Shown here: positions 25,600 through 37,025 of the stretch, in pieces
How positions within the stretch are numbered: the first letter of the stretch is position 1
Layout: each line of letters opens with the position of its first letter
Origin: Silurus meridionalis
Lineage: Eukaryota > Chordata > Actinopteri > Siluriformes > Siluridae
Assembly: GCF_014805685.1 (NCBI RefSeq)
Contig: NC_060885.1
Location: 14,538,632 to 14,602,631 of the forward strand
DNA length: 64,000 nt
Direction: 5' to 3'
Program-made: the position numbers and the translations under genes
The notes under the pieces: model-generated
Told to the model about the DNA's origin: nothing
The model's input: the letters and a program-made list of their open reading frames with translations, nothing else
The model's database searches: none

Positions 25600-26060
25600 T
25601 GTTTATACTGAAATAGCTACAAGAAATACTATAATTCATCCACTGTTTTTTCCGTACAAGCTTTTGTACAAATATAATGCCTCGTCACAAAATGTCATGA
25701 GATGAAATTAAACACAGCTTCTTTAATATCAAGTTTGCATATTTTCTTTGAATTTTTTTGTTCTTGGGCCATCTAATTTGCAGTGTATGTAATCCCTTCA
25801 TCAAGAGCGTGAATATACTTATAGCCTGCATGCATTCAGGCTACAGTCCACTGCAGGACTCCATGCACACACTCATTTACACCTACAGGCAGTTAAGAAT
25901 CACTAGTCCACTTCCTGCCAAGAACATGAACATAATTTACACCTGTGATGCTTTGTAAAAATCTCAATAACTTCAGGGTAATACAAATAAAACTCAGGTG
26001 AAAACCAAATCTGTGTAAACAGTGTATAGGATGATATTCAAAGCACTATGAAAATAGTTA
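25600..26060. repeat. Duplicated flank C2, 3' of gsto
   Basis: Partner of the block at 22690-23370, with the same phrases in the same order. It lies immediately downstream of the gsto stop codon. Confidence 0.6.
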
Positions 26061-26297
26061 TCATGCATTTGACTAAAGGAAAACATACCCAATCCATGAA
26101 AAGGCACTTAAAAACAAAGAAAATTGTGTATGATTTATTTTTTTAACATTACACTTAAACAAGCATTTATTTTTTTGATATAAACACATTAGCACATAAT
26201 AGCTGCCTGTCTACAATCATCAAAACCACAAGTGCTTTTCTAATCAAATGTACAACTAGTACTAAGTAATTCAGTGCATAAAAAAATATGTACGCAG

Positions 26298-27950
26298 TTA
26301 TGTTCTGGTGGTCTCCACGACTGATGTGGAACCTCTTAAGTTGTTGTCAATGGCTGAATTGAGTCCACCGTTGGCTGAGTGTGATGTGTACTCTCGAATA
26401 AGCACTGGTGCATTTCTGAGCATCTCTTCAAAGTTTTCCACTATATTTGCATAGACCTGCCTCTGTAACACTAGAGGCCTGAAAAGGTTTATTGGTTCTG
26501 CAACCTGAAATATTGCTGGAACCCCAATTTCAAGTGGAACAAGTGGATTCCCAATGATAATGTGAGTTAGCCTCTTTTCCTGTAGGCTTTTTTGTAGAAA
26601 AGCCAACAAATCCCGCAATCTCTGGTCCAGGTTTAGCGGTCTCCATGATGTAGGAGATTTACTCAATAGTAGATGCAAGAATGCAGTTTTTAGATGGTAG
26701 TTTGTAAGGCCACTTTTACCTCCTAGACCTGACTGTTTTTTGTGCAAGAATGAAACGAGCTGTAGGCATCGGAGATGACAAGAGTTTCTTGGAAGTTTCT
26801 TTGCCATGTGTTTGAGCAAGTTTCTTTCATAAACAGAGAATGAGATATGCCAGTAGACATCTGTGGTGTTACTGGTGTCTGAAGGAAAATAAGAGATAAA
26901 GTATGCATGTGTGTCTTCAAGTTGAATAGCAGGTGTGATGTTTAAAACAACAACCTTTCCTGACTTGAACCTGACCTTCAAGGCACCAGGGAAATCTAGG
27001 TTTCGGAAAGTGAGCTCAAACTCATATTTGTGCGAGATTCGCCCCCATGCTCTGGTCACTGAGATCTGGAACCATTTCATGAACTGATCTTTAGACAGAT
27101 AAGCAGTGTTTCTTGAGCAGAGCAGTTCTTCCAAAGCATGGTCATCGGCTTTGTTATTGTGTTTTTTGTTGTGTAGCAGGCAGAGCATATCATCATCAAG
27201 TGCGGTATTGCCAGAGAGGCAGTCTGGGCAATTCTCACCAATCTTTACCAACTTAATCCTCCCACATCCTTGCATGTCCAAAGGGATGTTAGACGATTCA
27301 CCACACCAAAGCTCAAACTGAAAGTGGTATGGTTCTGGTATTACAAATGGCACAATGATGTCAGACATAAAAGGCTTATACACTCTCCAGGACTCAAACA
27401 TGCTGCCCACTCCAATAAAGTCCTCAAGTTCCATGTCAAACTCACGGTCACAAATGCTCCTAAAAGCTTCCAGAAGGTCATCTGCAAAGCCTTCAACAAA
27501 CTCCTGCACTCTCCCACACTCATGGACAAATGATTTAAAGTTGGTCTCACAAAGGTTGCTTAGGACACTTTTGTCGAAAATCAGATTCTTAGGACTGACA
27601 AATCCACCATTGGTGTACGCTTCATTATCTTCAATATGGTCAGGTGCATCACCAGAGATCATGTCCTGTCTACAAACTTCAATAGTAAAAAAAATGACAA
27701 GAGAAAGTGTGCTCCAGAAGTACCAACCATAGTAGTCAATGCTAGAGTTTGTCACTTCTTCATCTGCCTTTGAGATCTCTTGTTCAAGGCGTTCATGTTC
27801 TGCTTGCAGTCTCTCTTCATGCTCCTTCATTCGGGCCAAAACGTCATGTTCCTCTTCGGGGATTGTAGTGTTCTCCTTTGGGAAAAGCAGTGGGTGGTTG
27901 AGAATAGCAGCTGCCACAAACACACAAACCCGTGCTATATACCCCTGCAT
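26298..27950 (-). CDS. itprip: Inositol 1,4,5-trisphosphate receptor-interacting protein (DANGER)
   Basis: Membrane-associated modulator of the IP3 receptor, a member of the DANGER family with a Mab-21-like fold. The whole 550-residue protein is in one exon (human about 547). Visible in order: a hydrophobic N-terminus 5-19 that looks like a signal sequence, a charged coiled-coil segment 32-66 rich in E/K/R, a membrane span about 73-92 (WYFWSTLSLVIFFTIEVC), and a long conserved domain from about 115 to the end (VHECGRVQEFVEGFADDLLEA, YEFELTFRNLDFPGALKVRF, NYHLKTAFLHLLL). A splice acceptor (TTTTCCGCAG) ends at 27961 just before the start codon, so a 5' untranslated exon lies upstream, probably near 29950-30200. 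On this strand polyA signals are possible near 26134 and 26166. It is convergent with gsto. Confidence 0.93.
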   Translation of the reverse strand: MQGYIARVCVFVAAAILNHPLLFPKENTTIPEEEHDVLARMKEHEERLQAEHERLEQEISKADEEVTNSSIDYYGWYFWSTLSLVIFFTIEVCRQDMISGDAPDHIEDNEAYTNGGFVSPKNLIFDKSVLSNLCETNFKSFVHECGRVQEFVEGFADDLLEAFRSICDREFDMELEDFIGVGSMFESWRVYKPFMSDIIVPFVIPEPYHFQFELWCGESSNIPLDMQGCGRIKLVKIGENCPDCLSGNTALDDDMLCLLHNKKHNNKADDHALEELLCSRNTAYLSKDQFMKWFQISVTRAWGRISHKYEFELTFRNLDFPGALKVRFKSGKVVVLNITPAIQLEDTHAYFISYFPSDTSNTTDVYWHISFSVYERNLLKHMAKKLPRNSCHLRCLQLVSFLHKKQSGLGGKSGLTNYHLKTAFLHLLLSKSPTSWRPLNLDQRLRDLLAFLQKSLQEKRLTHIIIGNPLVPLEIGVPAIFQVAEPINLFRPLVLQRQVYANIVENFEEMLRNAPVLIREYTSHSANGGLNSAIDNNLRGSTSVVETTRT

Positions 27951-27960
27951 CCCTGCGTAT

Positions 27961-29140
27961 CTGCGGAAAAGGTCAAATGTTACAGTTTAATATAAAGAAT
28001 GGAAAAGAATTAATAAGATTCTATTATAACACTGTTTCATGTCTTAAAATGTTTGGCATCACAAGAAGTGTACATTTTAAACATTTTAGTGAACAAGAAT
28101 CGGCTTATTTTTAAGTCATTTTGCTGAATGCACGACGTGGTCAGCAAAGCATGAACCATCTAAAATTTAAGTTGAATGAGGCTGCAGTGAATGTAAAGGA
28201 AGGAAACAAACAGGAAATTGTGTAATTTGCAGATCTCAATCCGTACAAACATTTGCACAGTAAAATGCATTACTTAAACTCAGTTGTGCAAAACATTTCA
28301 CATTTCATAAACAAACCAAAATCCATGAGAAAAAAAACTGAAAAGTTTCCTTAAAACCGTTACTGGCAATCTAATAAAAACGTAAACAGATTACCCGTTT
28401 CTATGCCAACATCTATTGCTTATTTTAAATTTCATTTTGAAAGGCTGGTTATTTTGTAATAATGCTTGTCATCAAATCAGTAAACAAACTAGCGGATTTA
28501 AACAAGACTTCCTGTCTACACAAGTTCATTTGTTAAATTTAGTACACAGGATTGTGATCATTTCACCAGTCAATGTCATGTAAAAGACATCGTATTTGGA
28601 GTCTATTTAGGGAAAATCTCTACACATCTGTATGCAGGCCTGCCATACAACTTTCCTGGGTCCTGGACAAAACACTTAAGAAGGATCCATTCTTAAATTA
28701 AATTAAATACAAAAATTCCTATATTTTATTCTAATACATTTCTTCTTAACTTTTGCACTTCTCCCTCATGCATCGTCTTAACAAACATTAGCATGAACTA
28801 AAGTATTAAAGAGAATACATACAATGTCACATATGAAAAATGTCTGTAATTCACCATGTTTTATTGAAGGTGGACAGTGTTATCATGAACAAAATGCTCT
28901 ATGTCAATGGGAAAGCAGGACAGGTTCTCTGGTTGTCCTTGGTGTCAGAGGTGCTGTCTGGCGGTAGAATGTGCATTGCTTTGTGACCCTCATTCATAAT
29001 ACATGATGTAAAGTGCAGTGTGTCAAGGAACCCCAAATAAAAGCCCACAGAATATTTGTTTTAATTCGTCAGTCCCAGTGTATCATAATAACTGTAGTGT
29101 TATTCTGCGCTGGATAGATATCTATTAGTGTGGATAAAAC
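27961..29140. other. itprip 5' intron or upstream DNA
   Basis: AT-rich, with no recognisable coding exon. It presumably lies within the itprip 5' UTR intron. Confidence 0.4.
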
Positions 29141-29144
29141 CTGA

Positions 29145-29365
29145 GATCAAGTCAAGTTTATTTCTATAACGGTTTTCACAACAGACATTGTCTCAAAGCA
29201 GCTTTACAGAATTTAAGAGTTAAGGTGAATGATGTGTATTTATCTCTGATGAGCAGCCATGGTGACTGTGGCAAGAAATAACTCCCTTAGATGTTATGAG
29301 GAAGAAACCTTGAGAGGAACCAGACTCAAAAGGGAACCCATCCTCATTTGGGTGACATCAAGATT
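29145..29365 (-). mobile_element. Solo 3' end of an L2-type LINE
   Basis: It carries 'gacattgtctcaaagcagct' and 'gaggaagaaaccttgagagg', shared with the element at 3144-3400. It is a diverged, truncated insertion. Confidence 0.65.
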
Positions 29366-30526
29366 ATGTGTGATTATAGTCTTTAAACAATACAGAACAC
29401 TGAAGAGAGAAGCACTGGAGTGGAAGATTATGAGTAATGTTATTTCTACAGTCTTATACAGTAATTTGTGGTTATAAATCTAGGAGCTACTGAGCAATAC
29501 ATAAAATAGCTCAACATTTGAGATCATCATAAATCCAACACCAGCTTCTCCATGCCAGATCCTTGGTGTAAGCCATACACCTTTTTAGTAAATACCAGCA
29601 TATATTTAGAAATACACCTACTTTTGAGCTCATGTGGCTAACGCCTGTTTTCTTTATGAAAGATACAAAACAAGATACAAAAGCATCCTACATCTTATAA
29701 TCGGCCAAATCAGCTATAATCAGCAGTCTGAAAGCATTACTTTTTTTGTTTACAGAAACATCAGTTGAGTTAAACCATGTTAAGACTATATAATGTTAAA
29801 GTGTAGCTACATGCAGCTCTTTTCACCCACAATGACGTAAATAACTCAAACTAACGGTTCTCGACAACTTCCCCCTTTTTCGTTGGATTAGTTTCTCATT
29901 TTTAAACAGTTACATTTAGCATCAATTTCTTCAGACAAATTAAAAAAGCAAACCTTTCAGCGTTTTACTCTCAGAGTTTCATCTCCATGTGGTCCATGGT
30001 CTAAGAAGAAGCGCAGTGAAACAGTAAATGTGACTCGGGTGTTTTAGACTCTGTGGGTTGAGGCGGAGAACATTAGTAGTCATTTCCTGGAGCAAAGCCT
30101 CCGTCCATTTTTCCTTTTCTTTTTTTACTTCTCCAAAAGAACGGATGAGCTGAAGCAGAATTTACTATACAAAACTGTCCTCACACTCCGCTCGCAGAGT
30201 ATATAGTATTGTATTTCTACTAAATATATTTCACCGTTTTGGCATCAACGTGAAACTGGCTTATCAACAAGGCGCCTGAGTTGCCAAGTCCGCGATTTCC
30301 CCGCCGTCCTGGTTTCATTTCAGTGCTGCTCAGGGTTTGTTTTTTCTCACATCAAAGGTAATTATGGAAAATCTAAAATATATTTAGAATAATTATTTTC
30401 ATCTTAAAAATGAACTGTAATTACAAATGCAAAAAAATTACCAGATATACTGTAAATATTCTTTTGGTCAGACAGTTCATTGTTTGGCAACATTCCTTTT
30501 GCTTTGCAACTTTATGAAACCAAACC

Positions 30527-30528
<2 letters not shown>

Positions 30529-30602
<74 letters not shown>
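30529..30602. repeat. (GATA)n microsatellite
   Basis: About 18 ATAG/GATA units. Confidence 0.95.
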
Positions 30603-30604
<2 letters not shown>

Positions 30605-31091
30605 AAAAGTGTCGCTTATTTGTGGCAGGCAGGAGCATGTCCCCACAGTAAAATATTTGGTACACTGATTGTGGCATACTATAATTTATATAGTGGAATT
30701 CAGTGTTGTTCTCTGGTTATTAGGCAAAATAATGTACAGTCCGCCTAGCGTTTGATCGAAGAACTGCAACGTCCCACTTTACGGGTGCCTGTTTTTATAA
30801 GATCATGTTTCAGTTGATGTCTTATGTTTTGAGAAGTTCCTTGTTCATGTATATGTTCATGATTTACACAAAAAGTCACACTCTAATAAAACGAAATTTG
30901 TTTATTTTTTAAGTTTATATTTTATTCATATTCAAAAGAGAAGCAGGTGAAACAAACTAACAAAAAATGATATATGTAAAATATTTGTATTTTAAAAATG
31001 TAAATAACATATATACACCTTGAATTCCTCTAGTATGTATCTTTTGCCTAGGAACTACATAATGTGTATCTTTAAAGCTTTACTTTACTAA

Positions 31092-31170
31092 AGATAATTA
31101 TTTTGTGCAATTAATCATATTACCAGGAGACAGATAGATGAATAAATAGGTCGATTTTTCTGTATCTATT

Positions 31171-31222
<52 letters not shown>

Positions 31223-31285
31223 AATAGATACAGAAAAATCGACCTGACTCCTGGTAATCTGATTAATTGCACAGAATAATTATCT
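31092..31285. repeat. Long palindrome with (AT)n core
   Basis: The left arm ('agataattattttgtgcaat ... gtcgatttttctgtatctat') is repeated as its reverse complement on the right ('atagatacagaaaaatcgac ... gcacagaataattatct') around an (AT)n core of about 50 bp. The arms match closely apart from one segment. The left arm has 'acagatagatgaataaatag' where the right has only a few bases. Confidence 0.85.
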
Positions 31286-31294
31286 ATATATATA

Positions 31295-31600
31295 TATTAG
31301 TTTTTTTTATACGGACAATTTATTTGCACAAACCTTCTGTACCGTACTGGTCAGTGCTATAGTGTCTTTGTATCTAATGTGTTGACAGTCACTGTGTTTT
31401 TCTGTCTTCTTGTCTTATGTTGTCCTTTTTTGCAGTAAATGTTGCACATGGGTTTTAATAGTTTTGTGTAGTTCTTTGTTTCTTTTTGTTTGTTTATTTT
31501 GTCTGCTGTAGTGCCTCGGTCCTATAGGGAACATTGTTTCATTTCACTGTGTACTGTGTATATGGTTGGAACGACAATAAAAGAGACGCTTAATGATTAT
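31295..31600 (+). mobile_element. Fish interspersed repeat 3' end ('gacaataaaag' tail)
   Basis: It contains 'ctgtaccgtactggtcagtg', 'gaacattgtttcatttcactg' and the tail 'ggaacgacaataaaag', which is the recurring 3' end of a retroposon family in fish. It is truncated, and the exact family is not certain. Confidence 0.5.
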
Positions 31601-32194
31601 TGCAATGTGTGATGTAATTTTTGCAAAACAGCACAACTGGAAACACAATGTGCAGCGATTTAGCTGTGATTAACAGAGACAACACAGTTGTACAGTTGTA
31701 CAGTGCAATGTATAATGAGCAGTATCAGTGCAGTAAGCAGAATACACATTGCAAAGATAAAGTCCAGTGAGTTTATTCTAGAAATATGCTCCAAGGCACA
31801 GCAGTGAATAGTTTTTTCTGTTTGTTAAGAGTTTCTTGCTACGGTAAAGCTGAATGAGTCTTTTAATGAAGATATGCTGTTTGACCATTTTGGATAGTTT
31901 GCTTAGTGCCCTCTTTTATACAACCACCTCCCAAATCTCTGGAGCTCTCCCTGGAAAAATCCATCATTATATTATATTTCAAAGAGGACAGCATACAGAT
32001 AGACTTTAAAAATACAATTCAAGAAGACTTTAGGAAGGAAATGCAGGATTTTTAATAAGAAAGCACAGGGCTACAGCAATTCTGCACAGAAAACACAAAC
32101 AATATAAAACTATGTTTAACAGTTGTGAGTGAAAACTATAGTATGGTCAATAGTTCAAATTACACATTCAAAATGAAAGAAAAGATGTTCAGCA

Positions 32195-32565
32195 CTTTTA
32201 ACAATGGACCTTGTACCAAAGCAGCTTTGCAAAAATAAATAGATTATGTATATACTTATTTATATTTTTAGTAATAATATTATTAAATTGATAAATTAGT
32301 ACCTATGTTTATCCCTAATGAGCAATTAAGTGATGACACTGAGAAAAACTCATCCTGGAATAAGGAAGAAACCTTGAGAGGACTCACAAGGAAACCACAT
32401 CTGGGGGACACCAAAGATGTGGTATAATGAATTGAACTATTCATTATAGTGTTGGGGTTATGAACTGTTCATTGATGGAGACTCGAGTGTAAAAATGTCC
32501 ACTGTGATTGTTGTCCTATGCCAACGTAGCAGACTGTTTATATGAATTGCAGTCCAAATCCATAT
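32195..32565 (-). mobile_element. Solo 3' fragment of the L2-type LINE
   Basis: Shared phrases are 'cacttttaacaatgga', 'ggaagaaaccttgagagga', 'cgtagcagactgtt' and 'gcagtccaaatcc'. It has the same orientation as the copies at 3144 and 11322. Confidence 0.7.
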
Positions 32566-32659
32566 TCATACTTCTTGAGTTGTATCCTTCAGAGTAACAG
32601 CGGAGGACTCATACTGTGTGTAAAGTTCTGTTGCTTTAAAAAGTCATTTAATATGTAGA

Positions 32660-32775
32660 CTATACCTATCTATATGCATGTTTTATGTTTAAATGTAGGC
32701 AGTCTACCTATATGCATGCTTTAAGTTTGAATGTAAGCTATATCTACTCATGTGCATGTTTTATGTTTGAAAGAA
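32660..32775. repeat. Three imperfect tandem copies of a 38-40 bp unit
   Basis: The unit core 'atatgcatgttttatgttt' recurs at about 32672, 32710 and 32750 with substitutions. Confidence 0.7.
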
Positions 32776-32779
32776 GTTA

Positions 32780-33323
32780 GAAAGAATTGTTTATTATTTG
32801 TTTTCATAAGAGGTAATTTCGGGCAAAACTGATTGGTCTGGGGGTTCCAGCCATTCCTAATAATATAATTCCAAAAGAACACATTGCCATGTCATGTGTC
32901 TCATCTTTTCTCACTTCGTGCTGTGCACTGTGCACTGTCCTCTAGTGTTATTTTACTGTGTTCGGCTTTGATGCTGTGTGGTTATGCACCTGTTGGGTGG
33001 AGCAGAGGAAGAGCTGGAGCTTCTGCACTCATGGTGTGTTGGACTGAGTTAGTGTCTCCACTTAGACAGGGGTTGGTTAATGCCATTGACTTTTTTATAA
33101 CCGAAAAGTAATCGACAAATACTGGAATGGGCTCTAAATACGGCACGTTTGAAGCGTTTTATAATTGTCTTTAAATACGAAGGGATAGGGTAAAGCGGAT
33201 TGTTTGTTGTCTGCGTAATTTGGATACAGCTGGGTTGCATAAGTTGCTTCTACAGCCGACACTCTTTACTACACTGCGTTGGGTTTTTTTTTTTAAATTC
33301 TAATAGTTTTTCTAGATTTCCTC
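32780..33323. other. Upstream region and 5' UTR of calhm3
   Basis: No coding exon is recognisable. The sequence directly before the calhm3 start codon is a likely 5' UTR. Confidence 0.4.
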
Positions 33324-34686
33324 ATGGATCGCTTAAAGGTAGTTTTGCAGTATTTTCAGTCGAACTCCGAGTCTATTTCTAATGGTATATGCGCAATGCT
33401 GGCTCTGGTAAGCGTGAAGCTCTACACGAGCTTTGACTTTAACTGCCCGTGTCTGCCGCAGTACAATAAAATGTACGCACTCGGTGTGATGTTTGTTCCG
33501 CCGATTATTCTCTTCTTTCTCGGTATTTTGGTTAACCGGCATACCGGAGTGATGATGGAGGAATGGACCAGACCCCCAGGCATGAGGGCCAAAAATCCAG
33601 CAGTTGTCAAGTAAGCATTCTCTTTGATATTCTCTTGCATATTGCACTGAAAATTTAATAAATATTTTACATCTTTTTTATCATACAAGTCTATTTTGGT
33701 AGTCTTCTCTTAAACATGTTTCAGTCCATCAGCCTTATTCTCTCTTTTATCTTATTTTTTTTTACATGCAACTCTCGTATAGGTACTTGTTTTCAGCTAT
33801 GATGCAGAGGGCTATGTTGGCTCCCATGGTGTGGATCCTGGTATCTTTACTGGATGGAAAGTGTTTCATTTGTGCCTTCAGCATGAGTGTGGACCCTAAA
33901 CACTTCAGTGGATTCCCCAATGACACCGGTCTGGATCAGATCAGGATCATGGCGAAGGTGCCCTGTAAGGAAGACAGCATCTTTAAAGACAACGCTTTCC
34001 GCAAAGCTGTCTCACGCTATGTGCGATGTTACTCTCAAGTGAGTGAACTTTTCACATTTTTACCACACCATCTACAGACCACCAAGCATCATTTGTTTCT
34101 ATGACTCTTTAGACTGAAGAGTAAAAGTACAATTTATTATAACCTGAAAAGGTTTATAGCTAAGTTGGACATAAACAACTGCTTGATGTCTATATGATTA
34201 TATAAATATTGTAAATTTTTTCTGCTACCTTTTCAGGCAATAGGTTGGTCCATCCTGCTGTGCCTTATTTTTCTGGGTGCAGTGGCTCGAGTGATTAAAC
34301 CCTGCTTCAATTATGCCACCTTTCTCCAAACACGTTACTGGAGCAATTACCTGGATGTTGAAGCAAAGCTTTTTGATGAGACTTGTGTCCATCATGCCAG
34401 AGAGTTTGCCAGAAGATGTGTAGTGCAATTCTTTGAGAGTATTGAAGACAACGAGGTTCTCAGGATGCCACTTTCCCCCAACCTCAGATTCAAGAACAGC
34501 CAAAATGAGAATGAGGAAGAAGATGAGCGCCTCCACGGTGTGACCAGCAAGGATCAAGTGGATCACCTGCTTGAAAGTTGGTTTCAGTGCAGACCTGAGC
34601 TGGATGTGACCAAGATGGTGTATAGACCTACTAAATGCATTTCTTGGGAAGACCCTAATGGACATATACTTTACTCTGATGTGTGA
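33324..34686 (+). CDS. calhm3: Calcium homeostasis modulator 3
   Basis: Pore-forming subunit of the large-pore voltage-gated channel that, with CALHM1, releases ATP from taste cells (known for mammals). Exons 33324-33610, 33783-34038 and 34237-34686 join in phase to 330 residues (human 344). The start MDRLKVVLQYFQSNSESISNG is the family's N-terminal helix. Four membrane spans follow. The family cysteines appear in NCPCL (41, 43), CFICAF (123, 126) and VPCKED (157). The C-terminal cytosolic helices carry RYWSNYLDVEAKLFDETC. AVSRYVRCYSQAIGWS and the terminal DV match CALHM3 rather than CALHM1 or CALHM2. It is the first of three tandem family members, and a polyA signal lies at 34735-34740. Confidence 0.93.
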
Positions 34687-34740
34687 AGTGACAGTAACAG
34701 ATTCTACTAGTGCATGTATTTAAAAAATATAAGAAATAAA

Positions 34741-35795
34741 ACTTACAAGTGAAGTGTAAATGTAAGGGAACCCGCTGAAATCGATTCAAAAAGAATTTAA
34801 AGGTCTTAATTGTGGTAATGGAAATTTCACAAAGTATATTCCTCCAAAACCATTAACTTAGTTAGAAATAAGTGGTTTATTTTATTTAGAAATTAAGGAT
34901 TTAATCATGTTCAAGGTCTCGTGTAAAGCCTTGAGTAAAAATTTTGTGCTACCATTGTGGGAAAAAATGCTATATTTAATAAAAGATATTGCATACAGAT
35001 ACAAAAACAAACAGGATTTTTTTACTTCAGTTTGGACCAGACCTTTTGACAGTCGAGTTAGAAACCTTGCATGCTCAGATTTGCCTGTGCCAGGACTGGA
35101 TTTGTTTGGTTTTGCATGGCTCTCCCCACACTCATTCCTCAGCAGTGATATGCATATGAATATGATGCAAATGTCGTTGAGATCCATATGTCAGTAAATA
35201 CAATAAAGAGACTTCAACGCTTGCTGAGATTGACCTGAGTAGATTTCTTTGATTTTGTGCCACATAAGAGCTATTAATTATTATAAGAATGTGCTTGAAT
35301 GCTTAAATGTGACGATGATAAATGATTATAATAAACTTTTAGCTGAAAGCAAATTAGCCTTGTTAAATATTCGCACACTGTTAAATAAAAACAAAAAATT
35401 AATTGGATTATATGAAAGAGGTATTGGGCGGTAAGGAGCGGCCAAATGCGCACTCATCCACGGCTACGTCTCAAACCACACACTAGCCTCCTAAATAGCA
35501 TGTCAAAACTGCAGGCCAGGTGACGTCATGACCTGACATAAGCCTACAGCTGGATCCGATAGTATAGTGTTTGGGACGAAGCCCAGGTGTGCGCTCCTGC
35601 GACTCTTCACTTCTGCGCGTAAAGAGAAGCGGCTCGTCTGTTCCGGTAACTCATTTATCATTTCTGAGAAGTGAGATCGTATGTAGGATTAAATAAAATT
35701 GTATTTAGGATTTTTTTATTTTAAAATACAAATATTCGACGCTGTTTGAGAGTTTTCTCGCCTTGTGATCAGTTTCCAAACGCCATTCTGCCAAC
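34741..35795. other. calhm3-calhm1 intergenic region and calhm1 promoter
   Basis: No protein exon is recognised; the open frames at 34907-35197 on either strand show no family resemblance. The GC-richer DNA at 35420-35660 and the sequence before the calhm1 start are likely promoter and 5' UTR. Confidence 0.4.
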
Positions 35796-36412
35796 ATGGA
35801 TAAGTTTCGGATGATGTTTCAGTTCCTACAAGCTAACCAGGAGTCTTTTATGAACGGTATTTGTGGAATCATGGCCCTGGCGAGCGCACAGCTCTATTCC
35901 ACCTTCGAGTTCACCTGTCCGTGTCTGCCGGAGTATAATTACGCGTACGGGGTGGGAATTCTGATCATTCCTCCACTGTGGTTTTTTATGCTCGGGTACG
36001 TGCTGAATAATAACATCTCTGTGCTGACTGAGGAGTGGAAGAGACCCACAGGCCAGCGGCAGAAAGAACCGTCTGTGCTGCGCTACATGCTCTGCTCCAT
36101 GACCCAGCGCGCGCTCATCGCTCCCTCCGTGTGGATCGCAGTCACACTGATGGACGGAAAGAGCTTCTTGTGTGCCTACAGCGCTAAGCTCGATCTGAGC
36201 CAATTCCTGAACCGGAGCCGCGTGTTCATGCCCGATAAAGACATGGAGAGACTGCTGGCCACTATTCCCTGCAAAAATATCTTCAACGCAAGTGATATCA
36301 TCAACGGGGAGGCAGCATCCAGGTACATTCGGGTTATGTCGCAGGTAATTTTCACACACACACACACACACACACACAAAGATCTAGAGACTGGAGTCAA
36401 TTTCTACAGCCT

Positions 36413-36476
<64 letters not shown>

Positions 36477-36567
36477 CTAGAGACTGGAGTCAAGTTCTAC
36501 AGCTTTAACATACACACACACACACACATACACACAGTTTTAGAGAGTGCTGTCAAGTTCTACAGCC

Positions 36568-36625
<58 letters not shown>

Positions 36626-36920
36626 GATATCTCAGCACAGTAATTCTTATATGAGGAGCTGAACCATGCATGTCAGCCTTAATTCCTTCAAAATTGTTTT
36701 TCTTGATTTACATTGGTTTTAAGCCTACTGATGACAGTCTACAATGAAACTGTTGATCAACATGTGGACTTTTACAACCTTTGAACCCCATGTGGGTTTA
36801 CACTAACCAAACCCACCAGGAGATGTGACCATGGCGAATATGGATGAATACAATGACTTTGCGTGAAGCTTAAATCTGAACAAAACAAGCAAATTATGCT
36901 TCGTCTCACACGTATTCACA

Positions 36921-36964
<44 letters not shown>

Positions 36965-36969
36965 AGTTC

Positions 36970-37025
<56 letters not shown>

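Noticed and set aside
27106..28114. Plus-strand open frames across itprip
   Set aside because: They are antisense shadows of the 550-residue itprip exon, with no family resemblance.
34907..35197. Overlapping open frames on both strands between calhm3 and calhm1
   Set aside because: Low-complexity AT-rich DNA. There is no recognisable domain, no splice support and no similarity to neighbours.
36345..36662. Open frame continuing calhm1 into a Thr-His repeat tail
   Set aside because: A clean GT donor follows SQ at 36344, and the family's next exon is found at 37516. The Thr-His text is intronic (AC)n.
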